A stretch of DNA of 64,000 nt, taken from the NCBI GenBank assembly GCA_043782485.1, contig JAYWAL010000064.1, positions 1 through 64,000 of the forward strand, in the 5' to 3' direction. The position numbers and the translations under genes are program-made. The DNA is from JANXUC01 sp043782485 (GTDB taxonomy: Bacteria > Acidobacteriota > Terriglobia > Terriglobales > Acidobacteriaceae). The notes beneath the pieces are model-generated. The model saw only the letters and a program-made list of their open reading frames with translations. It did no database searches and was not told where the DNA came from. Below are positions 25,139 through 34,337 of this stretch, in pieces (within the stretch, counting starts at the first letter, position 1; each line of letters begins with the position of its first letter).

Positions 25139-26506
25139 CTAAGCCGTCAGGAGCGGCGGCGACGCCGATTCCACTCTTTCCACTTTCACCTTCGCGATGC
25201 GGTAGGCTTCCATTTGCTCCACCGTAAACCGCCGCCCTTCAAACTCCACACCATCCCCGGTCTGCGGAATCTTTTGCAGCTGCGCCATCACAAACCCGGC
25301 CAGCGTTTCAAAACCTTCATCCCGCGGCAACACCACTTCGTATTCCGCTTCCAGCTCGCGCACGCTGGTCGCGCCGTCGAGTACCAGGGGTCCGCCAGCG
25401 TCGAGCTCAGGGTCTTCGGTGAGGTTGTCAAACTCGTCTTTGATCTCGCCCACCACCTGCGCCACGATGTCTTCCACGGTAATGACGCCCGCCGTCGAGC
25501 CAAATTCATCCACTACCACAGCCAGGTGCCGTTTGCGCTCTTCAAATTCGACAAGCAGCTCCGCCAGGACTTTGGTCTCCGGCACTACCAAAACGTTTCG
25601 CATGATGCGGCTGACGGTCATCTGCGCCAGTCGCGTTCCGGCCGAGTGGCCCGGCGGCAAGCTCACTTTCAGACGCATCCAGCGCATCAGGTCGCGGGCA
25701 TAGAGCACGCCCACAATCTGTTCCGGACCGCGTTGGGGATCGAAGACGGGAATACGCGAATGATGCTCTTCGCTTACACGCTTGAGCGCGTCCTCCAGGA
25801 GCAAATTCGCGGGCAGAGAGAAAATATCCGGCCGCGGCACCATCACCTCGCGCGCCGTCAAGCTATCCAGCTCCAGCACGCGATGAATCATGTCTTCCTG
25901 GAATTCGGGAATCTGCCCGAAGCGGCGACTGGCCGTCACAATCAGCTTCAGCTCATCCGGAGAGTGCACCGCACCTTCACGCAACTCCCGCGCGCCAAAC
26001 AGCCGCAGCACGACGCTGGCCGAGCGCCGCGTGAAAAACAAAAACGGCCGTGCCAGCGCCAGAAAGACTTCCATCGGCGCGGCCACAGCCAGCGCGACTC
26101 GCTCAGCCTGCTGCAAGGCCACCGTCTTCGGCACCAGTTCCCCGAGCAGCACGTGGAAGTAGGTGATGAGCGCAAACGACATTCCAATGGCCAGCGCATG
26201 CACGCTCAACCGCGAGTGGGGAATCCGCAGCAGAGGCCCTTCCAACAGCACCGCCAGAATTGGCTCGCCTACCCAGCCCAGGGTCAGGCTGGTCAGCGTA
26301 ATGCCAAACTGCACGCCGTTGACCACGTCATCCAGGTTCTGGTGCAGGCGCTGGACCGTGCGCGCGCCGATCCGACGCGCATCAATCAACTGCAAAATTC
26401 GCGTTTCCCGAATGCTGACCAGCGAAAATTCCGCGGCTGCGAAGAAGGCGTTCATCGCTACCAACAGAAGGATCAGAAACACCCGCAGCAGCGCATACGT
26501 AAGCAT
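25139..26506 (-). CDS. CNNM/CorC-HlyC family membrane protein (DUF21, CBS pair, CorC_HlyC)
   Basis: 455 residues. The N-terminal DUF21 region has about four membrane helices with LLVAMNAFFAAAEFSLVSIR and LTSLTLGWVGEPILA. Two CBS domains follow (about 225-345; LEDALKRVSEEHHSRIPVFD and AVVVDEFGSTAGVITVEDI). The C-terminal CorC_HlyC domain has EAEYEVVLPRDEGFETLAG and TVEQMEAYRIAKVKVE. Relatives include Mg2+/Co2+ efflux or transport proteins. The old hemolysin label is not meaningful. A paralogue is at 47738-49027. Confidence 0.85.
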   Translation of the reverse strand: MLTYALLRVFLILLLVAMNAFFAAAEFSLVSIRETRILQLIDARRIGARTVQRLHQNLDDVVNGVQFGITLTSLTLGWVGEPILAVLLEGPLLRIPHSRLSVHALAIGMSFALITYFHVLLGELVPKTVALQQAERVALAVAAPMEVFLALARPFLFFTRRSASVVLRLFGARELREGAVHSPDELKLIVTASRRFGQIPEFQEDMIHRVLELDSLTAREVMVPRPDIFSLPANLLLEDALKRVSEEHHSRIPVFDPQRGPEQIVGVLYARDLMRWMRLKVSLPPGHSAGTRLAQMTVSRIMRNVLVVPETKVLAELLVEFEERKRHLAVVVDEFGSTAGVITVEDIVAQVVGEIKDEFDNLTEDPELDAGGPLVLDGATSVRELEAEYEVVLPRDEGFETLAGFVMAQLQKIPQTGDGVEFEGRRFTVEQMEAYRIAKVKVERVESASPPLLTA

Positions 26507-26702
26507 GGACGGCCCAATTTTAGCACTGGCGGGGTGGAGTTGCGCCCGCGGCTACGCAATCACTTCGCTTTGCTTTCCTTTCTCACGTTCCGCGGTCTAA
26601 GCTGGTGGAAACCGCTTCATCCCAACAACTTGCACTCTCAGGGAACTAATTCCAGGGCCCCCACGTAACACCATCAGCGAACGCATTGCAGGAGGCACTC
26701 CA

Positions 26703-27914
26703 GTGGCAAACGGAAACGGAAAGAAGAAGAGCCGCAAATGGCTCATCATCGGCATCATCGCCGCGGTAGTCGTGGTCGGCGGGGCGTTGGCTCTGTACGC
26801 CACCAGTGGCAGCACCAAAATTGACCCCACCAAGCTCGCCAAGGTCGAACGCGCCGATCTCGCCAAAAGCGTGGTCGCCACCGGCAAGGTGCAGCCGATC
26901 ACCAAGGTGGAACTCAAGTCCAAGGCCAGCGGTATCGTGAAGCAGCTCCGAGTCGATGCCGGAGATAAAGTCAAAGTTGGACAGGTGCTCGCCGAACTCG
27001 ACCGCGAAGAAATTGAAGCGCGCGTCTCGCAGGCCCGCGCCCAGCTGCAGGCGTCCGAAGCCAACATGAAGGCTTCCGCGGCTGACTTGGAACGCGCCAA
27101 AGTCGACGCCGAAGCGCCCGACGTTCCCCTGCTCAAGCGTGCCTATGACCGCGCGAAAACCATGGCGAAAGACGGCGTTGTCTCCGTTTCGGCTTTAGAC
27201 GATGCCCAGAAAAATTACGAACTTTCGCTGAACAAGCAAAATGTTGCCAAAGCGCAGCTCATCGTCGGCAACGCCAAAGTCGGCCAAGCGCAAGCTCAGG
27301 TGGAACAAGACCGCGCTAATTTGAAACAGCTGGTCGAGCAGCTCAACTACACCGAAATCGTCTCGCCCATCGCCGGCATTGTGCTCTCTCGCGACGTCGA
27401 AGTCGGAGACGCCGTCAGCTCCATCCTAGTTCTTGGCTCCTCCGCCACACTCGTCATGACGCTGGGCGATACCAGCGAGGTCTACGTCAAGGGCAAGGTG
27501 GATGAAAGCGACATCGGCAAGGTCTACCTGGGCCAACCCGCTCGCATCAAGGTTGAGTCCTTCAAAGACAAGACATTTAACGGCAAGGTCACGAAAATTT
27601 CTCCCATGGGCGTGGAAAAAGATAACGTCACCACGTTTGAAGTGCGCGCCTCCATTAACAATCCGGGCGGCGAACTGAAAGCCAACATGACGGCCAACGC
27701 CGAGGTCATTTTGGAGGAACACAAAGGCGTGCTGCAGATTCCTGAAGGGGCGCTGATTTACGACAAGGATAAGAAGGCGTCCGTCGAGGTACCCGACCCC
27801 AAGGGCAAGGACGGGAAACGCAAAGTCGACGTGAAGATTGGAATCTCCAACGGGGCCAAGACGGAGTTGGTCGATAACTCTTTGAAGGAAAATGACCAAG
27901 TCGTTTTGCAATAG
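26703..27914 (+). CDS. MacA-like periplasmic adaptor (membrane fusion protein)
   Basis: 403 residues from a GTG preceded by AGGAGG at 26690-26695. An N-terminal anchor helix (WLIIGIIAAVVVVGGALALY) leads to a lipoyl/barrel-sandwich half (TGKVQPITKVELKSKASGIV), an alpha-helical hairpin of about 110 residues, the second lipoyl half (YTEIVSPIAGIVLSRDVEVG) and beta-barrel domains. It links inner-membrane transporters with an outer-membrane channel. The two MacB-like permeases downstream are the obvious partners. No TolC gene is in the window. Confidence 0.88.
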   Translation: MANGNGKKKSRKWLIIGIIAAVVVVGGALALYATSGSTKIDPTKLAKVERADLAKSVVATGKVQPITKVELKSKASGIVKQLRVDAGDKVKVGQVLAELDREEIEARVSQARAQLQASEANMKASAADLERAKVDAEAPDVPLLKRAYDRAKTMAKDGVVSVSALDDAQKNYELSLNKQNVAKAQLIVGNAKVGQAQAQVEQDRANLKQLVEQLNYTEIVSPIAGIVLSRDVEVGDAVSSILVLGSSATLVMTLGDTSEVYVKGKVDESDIGKVYLGQPARIKVESFKDKTFNGKVTKISPMGVEKDNVTTFEVRASINNPGGELKANMTANAEVILEEHKGVLQIPEGALIYDKDKKASVEVPDPKGKDGKRKVDVKIGISNGAKTELVDNSLKENDQVVLQ

Positions 27915-28013
27915 TGAGGATGGTCTTTTGGGGTGCGCGACCAGGGTCCTTAGGCTTACTCCGGTACGCCGCATCGCAAGAAGGCTTGCGGGGGAGTGGT
28001 TGAGGTGAGAGTG

Positions 28014-28043
28014 CAGGGATCCCTCGCTGCGCTCGGGATGACA
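28014..28043. repeat. Dispersed palindromic element end, copy 3
   Basis: This stretch carries CCCTCGCTGCGCTCGGGATG followed by ACA. It matches the right end at 12995-13024 with a few changes. A further shared patch (AAGGCTTGCGG near 27981, AAAGCTTGCGG near 12963) suggests a longer element filling most of the 171-base gap between the MacA-like gene and its permease. Confidence 0.6.
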
Positions 28044-28085
28044 GACTTTTAAAATAGAATGTACTGCAAATAGAACGCACTGGCT

Positions 28086-29339
28086 ATGAACCTCCGCGAA
28101 ACATTACGCCAGACACTCTCCACCTTCCGCGCTAACAAGATGCGGAGCTTCCTGACCATGTTCGGCATCATCTGGGGTATCTCGTCGGTGATCATTCTGG
28201 TGGGCCTCGGCAAAGGATTTAGCGCCGACCAGCATGAACGAATGAAGGCGCTGGGCAAAGATCTGGTCATCCTTTGGGGTGGCCGCACCAGCATGCAGGC
28301 CGGGGGTCGCGCCGCCGGACGGGAAATTCAACTCACCATCGACGACGCTCGACTGATCAAATCGGAATGCTATCTGGTCAAAGACGTCAGCCCCGAGCTG
28401 CGCCGCACCCTGCCTGAAGTCAGCACGCACAACCAAGCCAATCGCGCGGTTTCCGGCATCTGGCCCGCCTACCAGGACTTCCGCTCGCTCAAACTCTCGG
28501 AAGGTCGTCTTCTCTCCGAAATTGACGAAAAAGAGAGCCGGCGCGTCGTTGTTTTAGGTTCCGCTGCCCGCGAGCAGCTCTTCAGCGGCCAGCCCGACGT
28601 CGGAGAAATGGTTTCCATTCAAGGAATTCCTTACACCGTCATCGGCTCGCTGGAAAAGAAGAAACAAAATTCGAACTACAACGGGCCCGATAACGATATC
28701 CTGTTCGCTCCCTACTCCGCCATCGCCCGCGACTTCCCTCCCCCGGCGGCACCGGGCATCCGGCGCGGTTTTCTGGACAACATTGTTTTTGAGGTTGGCG
28801 ATCCCGACAATCACGAGGACACCGTTCGCCAGGTTCGCCGCACGCTGGGTCGGATGCACCACTTTGAAGCGCTCGACGAAGATGCCCTTTTCATTTGGGA
28901 CACCATGGACGGCGCCAAGCAACTGAAACGCATCTTCGACATGATCACGCTGTTCTTTGCCTGTGTCGCCATCATGACACTGTGTTTGGGCGGCATCGGC
29001 GTGATGAACATCATGCTGGTTTCGGTGACGGAGCGAACCCGTGAGATTGGTGTCCGCAAGGCCATGGGCGCGACCAAAGCGGATATTTTGAAACAGTTTT
29101 TCGCTGAGTCCGCCATGCTCACCGTGGTTAGCGGCGGCATCGGCCTTGGCTTAGGCGTGGGGCTTTGCCTCCTGATGGCGCTAGCGCCACTGCCGGATTT
29201 CCTTCCGAAACCGACGATTTCCACGCTGGCTGTTGTGGCATCCGTATTGACGCTGTCTCTGATCACTTTTACGGCGGGCATGTACCCGGCTCGCCGAGCT
29301 GCGGAGATGGAACCTGTGGAGTCGCTGCGCTATGAATAA
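28086..29339 (+). CDS. MacB-like ABC permease (no ATPase domain)
   Basis: 417 residues: one N-terminal helix (MRSFLTMFGIIWGISSVIIL), a periplasmic MacB core domain of about 230 residues, then three C-terminal FtsX helices. The most conserved FtsX text is GGIGVMNIMLVSVTERTREI followed by GVRKAMGATKADIL. E. coli MacB carries its ATPase in the same chain; here it is missing, so a separate ATPase must be supplied. Likely exports peptides, lipids or siderophore-like compounds, or works as a mechanotransmitter. It follows the MacA-like gene in the same direction. Confidence 0.85.
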   Translation: MNLRETLRQTLSTFRANKMRSFLTMFGIIWGISSVIILVGLGKGFSADQHERMKALGKDLVILWGGRTSMQAGGRAAGREIQLTIDDARLIKSECYLVKDVSPELRRTLPEVSTHNQANRAVSGIWPAYQDFRSLKLSEGRLLSEIDEKESRRVVVLGSAAREQLFSGQPDVGEMVSIQGIPYTVIGSLEKKKQNSNYNGPDNDILFAPYSAIARDFPPPAAPGIRRGFLDNIVFEVGDPDNHEDTVRQVRRTLGRMHHFEALDEDALFIWDTMDGAKQLKRIFDMITLFFACVAIMTLCLGGIGVMNIMLVSVTERTREIGVRKAMGATKADILKQFFAESAMLTVVSGGIGLGLGVGLCLLMALAPLPDFLPKPTISTLAVVASVLTLSLITFTAGMYPARRAAEMEPVESLRYE

Positions 29340-29429
29340 AACTTTTGTCAAAATTAAGATGACGGTGCAAATTAAGCTAGCAAATTCGGAACAGATGATG
29401 GTACAAGAAAAGTTTTAAGGAGAATCACC

Positions 29430-30356
29430 ATGCGTGTCCGTACCAGCGTTACCTTCGCTTTCGTTACCCTTGTCTTTAGTTTGCTGCTTTCCGCCCCCGC
29501 CAGCGCCTCAGTTGCAGGCACGTTCGACCGAAATTTCACTGTTACTGGTCCGGTGGACCTGGAAGTCCTTTCCCACTCCGGCGATGTCACCCTACGCGGT
29601 GGCCCTGCGGGCGCGGTCTCGATTCACGCCACCATCCACGTCAATAATCGGCTGCTGGGCGGCTCGCATGAGAGCGAAGTTCGCGCACTGCAGCAGAACC
29701 CGCCCATCCACCAAAACGGGAATAGCATTCGCGTGGATTATGCGGACGGGCACAATCTCTCTGTAGACTACGAAATCACCGTCCCTACTGAGACTGCCGT
29801 CCACTCGCACACTGGGTCGGGCAACCAGACCATTAGTGACCTCAAGGGACGGATTGAACTAGAAAGCGGATCGGGCGATATTCGCCTGTCTCGTCTGACC
29901 GGCGAAACACGTGTGCAAACTGGCTCGGGTACCATTCGCGCCGATAAGCTGGTAGGAGCCATTTATGCCCGCGCCGGTAGCGGCGACCTCGAGTTTGAGG
30001 AAACCGCGGCAAGCGACGCTGATGTGGAAACCGGCTCCGGCAACATTCACCTGAATGGACTGGCGGGCGGACTGCGTGCCAACGCTGGTAGCGGCGACAT
30101 TGAGATAACTGGCGAACCCAAGGAGTCCTGGCAGATTCACACCGGGTCCGGCAACGTGCATCTTCGCCTGCCTTCGCAAGCCGCTTTTGATGTGGACCTC
30201 TCCACCAGTTCCGGAGACGCCTCCATCAACCATCCGGTGGCCACCACCGTTCAGGGCAGAGTCCAGGAAGGGCACAAGACGGTGGTCGGCAAGGTGCGGG
30301 GCGGCGGGCCCTTGCTCTCCGTGAGGACCGGGTCTGGCGATGTCAGCGTTGATTAA
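29430..30356 (+). CDS. Secreted DUF4097-type beta-repeat protein
   Basis: 308 residues from an ATG preceded by AAGGAGAA. A signal peptide (FVTLVFSLLLSAPASASVAG) leads to a right-handed beta-helix-like repeat region. Its period of about 18-20 residues is marked by GSG[DN]I/L (ESGSGDIRL, QTGSGTIRA, RAGSGDLEF, ETGSGNIHL, NAGSGDIEI, HTGSGNVHL). DUF4097 proteins are often linked to membrane-stress regulators. Here it lies between two MacB-like permeases, so a periplasmic role in the same exporter is inferred, not shown. Confidence 0.75.
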   Translation: MRVRTSVTFAFVTLVFSLLLSAPASASVAGTFDRNFTVTGPVDLEVLSHSGDVTLRGGPAGAVSIHATIHVNNRLLGGSHESEVRALQQNPPIHQNGNSIRVDYADGHNLSVDYEITVPTETAVHSHTGSGNQTISDLKGRIELESGSGDIRLSRLTGETRVQTGSGTIRADKLVGAIYARAGSGDLEFEETAASDADVETGSGNIHLNGLAGGLRANAGSGDIEITGEPKESWQIHTGSGNVHLRLPSQAAFDVDLSTSSGDASINHPVATTVQGRVQEGHKTVVGKVRGGGPLLSVRTGSGDVSVD

Positions 30357-30381
30357 CTAACTTGTTATTAACGGTTTACAC

Positions 30382-31638
30382 ATGTTTATCAAAGAGTTAA
30401 TTTCGCAAGGCTGGCAGTCGCTGATGCGCAACCGTTTGCGCTCAGTCCTGACCATGCTCGGCATCGTCTGGGGATTGGCGTCGGTCGTACTGCTGCTGGC
30501 CTTCGGGCAAGGACTAGGCGGCACGGTTTCGGATGCTTTCAACGCGGTGGGCCATGAGGTGATCGTACTGTGGCCGGGGCAGACCAGTCTTCAGGCCGGG
30601 GGCCAGCGGGCAGGCAAAAACGTTCAATACGAGTACGCCGATGTGGAAGCCATTCGCGATGAAATTCCCATCGTCAAGGCCGTCAGCGCGGAAATTGATC
30701 GCGACTTCGCATTCAAGGTTGGCCCGCGTGTGGTGTCGCTCTCGACCCGGGGCGTGGAACTGCCTTATGGCGAAATGCGGCGGCTGGATATCGACGACGG
30801 CCGCTACTTCAGCGAAAGCGATTTTGGCGATCATCGGCGGGTTGTGATTCTGGGGCACCACGCCGCCAAGCGCGTGTTTCAGGGCGCGCCGTCGGTGGGA
30901 CAAAACGTCACGATTGGCGGCCTGGAATTTGAAGTGATTGGCACGCTGCGGGATAAGATTCAGGATTCCATGTATAACGGCCCGGACAACGAACAGGCGT
31001 TTGTGCCCTTCCACCTCATGCGGGACTTGAAGGATTTGAAGGACCCCGATGAAATCATTTTTCAGCCGACCTCGGCGAGTTTGAACAAGAAGGCCCTGGC
31101 GGCGGTGCGGGAAGTGGTGGCGCGGCGGCACCATTTTGATCCGAAAGACGAAAAAGCCACCCCCACCTGGGACACCGTGGAAGGCGCGGAGATGATGAAT
31201 GCCTTCTCCTACGGCTTGCAGGCAGTGCTGGGACTGATTGGCATGGTCACGCTGGGCGTGGGCGGCGTAGGCGTGATGAACATCATGCTGGTGTCGGTGA
31301 CAGAGCGCACGCGGGAGATTGGCCTGCGGAAAGCCTTGGGCGCGCGCCGGAGACATATTTTGATTCAGTTCTTGATGGAAGCGCTGGTGTTGACGTTCAT
31401 GGGCGGTATCGTGGGCATGGCGGTGGCCATCCTGCTGACGTGGATCATTCCGCCTCTGCCGCTGTATGGCGAGCTGCACAAGAGTTTGAACCACGAAGGC
31501 GACATCTTTCTGCACGCGTCGAATAGTGTGATGCTGATTTCGTTCTCGATTCTGGCCGTGGTGGGAATTGTGTCGGGGTTTTTCCCGGCTTTGAAGGCTT
31601 CGCGGATGGATCCGGTGGAGGCGTTGCGGTACGAGTAG
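30382..31638 (+). CDS. Second MacB-like ABC permease (no ATPase domain)
   Basis: 418 residues with the same plan as 28086-29339: an N-terminal helix with RLRSVLTMLGIVWGLASVVL, a periplasmic core, then FtsX helices containing GGVGVMNIMLVSVTERTREI and GLRKALGARRRHILIQFL. It starts 25 bases after the DUF4097 stop. The two permeases are clear paralogues, so the transporter could be a heterodimer or two related homodimers sharing one adaptor. Confidence 0.85.
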   Translation: MFIKELISQGWQSLMRNRLRSVLTMLGIVWGLASVVLLLAFGQGLGGTVSDAFNAVGHEVIVLWPGQTSLQAGGQRAGKNVQYEYADVEAIRDEIPIVKAVSAEIDRDFAFKVGPRVVSLSTRGVELPYGEMRRLDIDDGRYFSESDFGDHRRVVILGHHAAKRVFQGAPSVGQNVTIGGLEFEVIGTLRDKIQDSMYNGPDNEQAFVPFHLMRDLKDLKDPDEIIFQPTSASLNKKALAAVREVVARRHHFDPKDEKATPTWDTVEGAEMMNAFSYGLQAVLGLIGMVTLGVGGVGVMNIMLVSVTERTREIGLRKALGARRRHILIQFLMEALVLTFMGGIVGMAVAILLTWIIPPLPLYGELHKSLNHEGDIFLHASNSVMLISFSILAVVGIVSGFFPALKASRMDPVEALRYE

Positions 31639-31665
31639 AGAACGACTTCCCTTCCGTTTTAAGGT

Positions 31666-31740
31666 TTGTCATTCCGACCAACGGGAGGAATCTGCTCTTG
31701 GTTGCGAAGAGCGGATTCCTCCCGTTGTTCGGAATGACAA
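31666..31740. repeat. Dispersed palindromic element, copy 4
   Basis: 27-bp arms with one mismatch: the left at 31666-31692 begins TTGTCATTCCGACC; the right at 31714-31740 ends GTTCGGAATGACAA. The loop is 21 bases. Both arms match those between pqqD and pqqE. It follows the permease stop by 27 bases and could act as a terminator or mRNA stabiliser there. Confidence 0.8.
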
Positions 31741-31839
31741 AAACGTAAACTCACCTATTACTCCCGTGCCTTGACGCAAAAGCACGCCCCAGATTAACTT
31801 CAAATTTGGCGAAGAAAATCCGAATCTGAGGAACCCCCT

Positions 31840-32664
31840 TTGGCGCGTCCGCAAATCGTAACCTTGACGACTGATTTTGGCCTCGTCGACCATTTTACTG
31901 GTGCCATGAAAGGCGTCCTGCTCGACGTATTCAACGACGTCCGGATCGTGGACATCACCCACGCCATTCAGGCTTATGACGTGCTCGATGGCGCGCTCGC
32001 CATTTCTGAGGCGTACAGGTATTTTCCCAGCGGCTCGGTCCACATGGTGGTGGTGGATCCAGGCGTGGGCAGTGAGCGGCGACCGATTCTGGCGGCGGTG
32101 GGCGAGCACTATTTCGTGGCCCCGGACAATGGGGTGCTTTCGTTGGTGTATGCACAGGCGGAGAGCGTGCTGGTGCGCGAGATTACGTCCAGCCACTATT
32201 TCCGGCAACCGGTGAGTTCGACGTTTCATGGTCGCGACGTGTTTGCGCCGGTGGCGGCGAACTTGGCCAAGGGCGTGGACCCGGCCAAGTTTGGCGATGA
32301 AATTACAGACTACGTGCGCTTTGCCGCGCCCAAAGCGAAACTGGCGGAGGATGGTTCGCTGCGCGGGATTGTTCTGAAAATTGACCGCTACGGAAACCTG
32401 ATTACCAACATTCGAGCATCGGATGCTCCGCAACTTTTGGGCGGCGAGCCTCCGCCGTTCCGAATTGTGATTGGCAAGAATGAGATTACGGAAATCTACG
32501 GCCACTATGCTCAGGGCGCGCCGGGCGAGCTATTTGCGATTGTGGGGAGCATGGGGTTGCTGGAAGTCTCCGTCAATCGCGGGTCAGCCGCGAAACATCT
32601 GGGCGCGGCTAAAGGCGCGGAAGTAGTGGTCAAGATGGGTGCCGCCGCAGCGGCGGGTTCATAG
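31840..32664 (+). CDS. SAM hydrolase / DUF62-family (SAM hydroxide adenosyltransferase-like) protein
   Basis: 274 residues from a TTG with TGAGGAA at 31827-31833. Family motifs are LTTDFGLVDHFTGAMKGVL, DITHAIQAYDV, VVVDPGVGSERRPI, PDNGVLSLV and, near the middle, FHGRDVFAPVAANLAKG. The C-terminal barrel has DRYGNLITNI. These enzymes are related to fluorinases and chlorinases but split S-adenosylmethionine with water to adenosine and methionine. The halogenase-specific insertion is not evident. Followed by a strong terminator. Confidence 0.88.
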   Translation: MARPQIVTLTTDFGLVDHFTGAMKGVLLDVFNDVRIVDITHAIQAYDVLDGALAISEAYRYFPSGSVHMVVVDPGVGSERRPILAAVGEHYFVAPDNGVLSLVYAQAESVLVREITSSHYFRQPVSSTFHGRDVFAPVAANLAKGVDPAKFGDEITDYVRFAAPKAKLAEDGSLRGIVLKIDRYGNLITNIRASDAPQLLGGEPPPFRIVIGKNEITEIYGHYAQGAPGELFAIVGSMGLLEVSVNRGSAAKHLGAAKGAEVVVKMGAAAAAGS

Positions 32665-32692
32665 ATCACCTTCCTGAGAAGAAGCTATGATC

Positions 32693-32728
32693 CAAGGGGC
32701 TGGCGAGGGTGCCAGCCCCTTGTGTTTT
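32693..32728 (+). terminator. Rho-independent terminator
   Basis: A perfect 12-bp stem (CAAGGGGCTGGC at 32693-32704; GCCAGCCCCTTG at 32711-32722) with a 6-base loop is followed by TGTTTTT. It lies 29 bases past the stop of the SAM-hydrolase-family gene. Confidence 0.85.
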
Positions 32729-32775
32729 TGATCCGGCATGGGTTCATAAATTAAGATTTCCTTGGGAGATGATTG

Positions 32776-34005
32776 ATGAGAACACTCAACCTGCTTCGAT
32801 TCATGACCCTGCTGCTCACCATGGCAATCGCCGCTGTTGCCGAGACAGGCACTAAGGCTGCGCCAATCCGCGACTCGCCGGAAGCGATGAAAAAACTGTT
32901 GCAGGAGACTGCCGCGAAGTATCGGAATGCCAAGTCGTATCGGATTGAACGAGAGATTATCGGAGCGATGAAAGGCGAGTACATGGCCTCCACGAACCGA
33001 ATGTGGGAGAAAAGGGTAGTCGCTCCCGGATCCCGCTTTCGATTTGAGGTCAAGGATGATTGGGGCTGGAGCATAGTCCAGTCGGATGGCAAGACGGAGT
33101 GGAGTTGGTACCCATGGCGCAAACAGTATGCGGAACAACCTGTGGACCGCTCGTCCAATGCTGATGGCTCAAATCCCGAAGATGGTGGGTTTGTAGCGTG
33201 GCTGAAACAAATTGACAAAAAGCTTGCCAGCGGAAGACTCCTTGCTCCGAAAACAATTGCAGTCGGAGGTCGTTCCGTGAGCTGCATGGCGATCCTGGGA
33301 CCGCCGCCAGCACGCCAGCAGCCCGACCCATCCCAACGGGAAGACCATTTTTACCTGATTGATCGTGGTCGAAAACTTCTTTTACAAGAACAATGGGTAA
33401 CGCGCAGCACAGTTCCCGAGCATAAGTTCAGCAATACGCAGACCATTACCTATACGCTCACTGAGTTTGACGCGCCTCTGCCTGAATCACTCTTCGAGTT
33501 TGTGGCGAAACCAGGAATGGAACGGGTTGAAAAGTTTGATTTTGGACCCAACGCACTGGCAGGCAAGACCGCGCCTCCCCTAAGACTGAAGACTCTAGGC
33601 GGCCAGGATTTCGACCTTGCCGCCCTCCGCGGGAAACCTGTATTGCTGGATTTCTGGGCGATCTGGTGCGTACCCTGCCGAGAGTCCATGCCGCATCTAG
33701 CCCAACTGCACAGCGAATTCAAGGACAAGCTCGAGGTGGTGAGTATCAGCAAGGACGACGATCCGCAGGATGCTGCCCGGTTTGTCGCCAAACACGATTA
33801 CTCCTGGGTGCAGCTCGCTGACCCTCAGTGGGAATCGGATAAGAGGTGGGGTTCCAGCGGGATTCCCCGAATGCTGCTGATCGATAAGGACGGCAAGGTG
33901 CTTTACGAGAGCAACGGGTTTGACGATGTCGAGGAGGCAAATATCCGGTCTGCCCTTCATACCATGGACCCGACCTTTCCAGTGGCTGGAGCGGGCAAGA
34001 AGTAA
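32776..34005 (+). CDS. Secreted fusion: lipoprotein-carrier-like N-terminal domain plus TlpA/thioredoxin domain
   Basis: 409 residues from the ATG at 32776, with GGGAGA just upstream. A signal peptide (RFMTLLLTMAIAAVA) precedes a domain of about 220 residues with AKSYRIEREI and WYPWRKQYAEQP, resembling the half-barrel of LolA/LppX-like or DUF2092-type proteins. From about residue 260 a TlpA-type thioredoxin fold follows: AGKTAPPLRLKTLGG, VLLDFWAIWCVPCRESMP (redox Cys pair WCVPC) and SSGIPRMLLIDKDGK with cis-Pro. It is probably a periplasmic thiol-disulfide protein. The N-terminal assignment is tentative. Confidence 0.75.
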   Translation: MRTLNLLRFMTLLLTMAIAAVAETGTKAAPIRDSPEAMKKLLQETAAKYRNAKSYRIEREIIGAMKGEYMASTNRMWEKRVVAPGSRFRFEVKDDWGWSIVQSDGKTEWSWYPWRKQYAEQPVDRSSNADGSNPEDGGFVAWLKQIDKKLASGRLLAPKTIAVGGRSVSCMAILGPPPARQQPDPSQREDHFYLIDRGRKLLLQEQWVTRSTVPEHKFSNTQTITYTLTEFDAPLPESLFEFVAKPGMERVEKFDFGPNALAGKTAPPLRLKTLGGQDFDLAALRGKPVLLDFWAIWCVPCRESMPHLAQLHSEFKDKLEVVSISKDDDPQDAARFVAKHDYSWVQLADPQWESDKRWGSSGIPRMLLIDKDGKVLYESNGFDDVEEANIRSALHTMDPTFPVAGAGKK

Positions 34006-34020
34006 ACGGGGCCGCCGGGG

Positions 34021-34266
34021 CTAGAAAGGTTCGGACCGGGCTGGGCGGTGTTCTCGCGTGTAGTGTTGCATTTCGCCGGTCCAGGCCAGGAAGCGCTTCA
34101 GGTTGTGGCGTTCGCGCCAGAGGAACCCCCAAAACTCCAGGAATCCGATATTCTGCATCTTGACGCCGCAATAGGTCTCGACGCGCCACAGCAGGTACGG
34201 GCTGCGCCAGGGGGCTAGGCGGTGGCCTTTAGTCGAATTCCAGAGAAAGCGGAGACCAGAGAGCAT
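34021..34266 (-). CDS. Small conserved-looking protein of unknown function
   Basis: 81 residues from an ATG, rich in Trp, Arg and aromatic residues: LSGLRFLWNSTKGHRLAPWR, SPYLLWRVETYCG and FLWRERHNLKRFLAWTGEM. The pattern looks like a small soluble protein that I associate with Acidobacteriota, but I cannot name a family. It is convergent with the thioredoxin gene (15 bases between stops) and divergent from the TPR gene. Confidence 0.5.
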   Translation of the reverse strand: MLSGLRFLWNSTKGHRLAPWRSPYLLWRVETYCGVKMQNIGFLEFWGFLWRERHNLKRFLAWTGEMQHYTREHRPARSEPF

Positions 34267-34337
34267 GATTCCCGAGTATAGCCTTGGCGTGCGCTAGAAT
34301 CGCTTAGATTCTCGAATTGGACCCAACAGCCTCGCCC

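Noticed and set aside
25136..26668. A 510-codon plus-strand open frame opposite the CorC-like gene
   Set aside because: Composition is His/Gln/Arg-rich and lacks any domain; it mirrors codon bias of the real minus-strand gene, which has clear CBS and DUF21 motifs.
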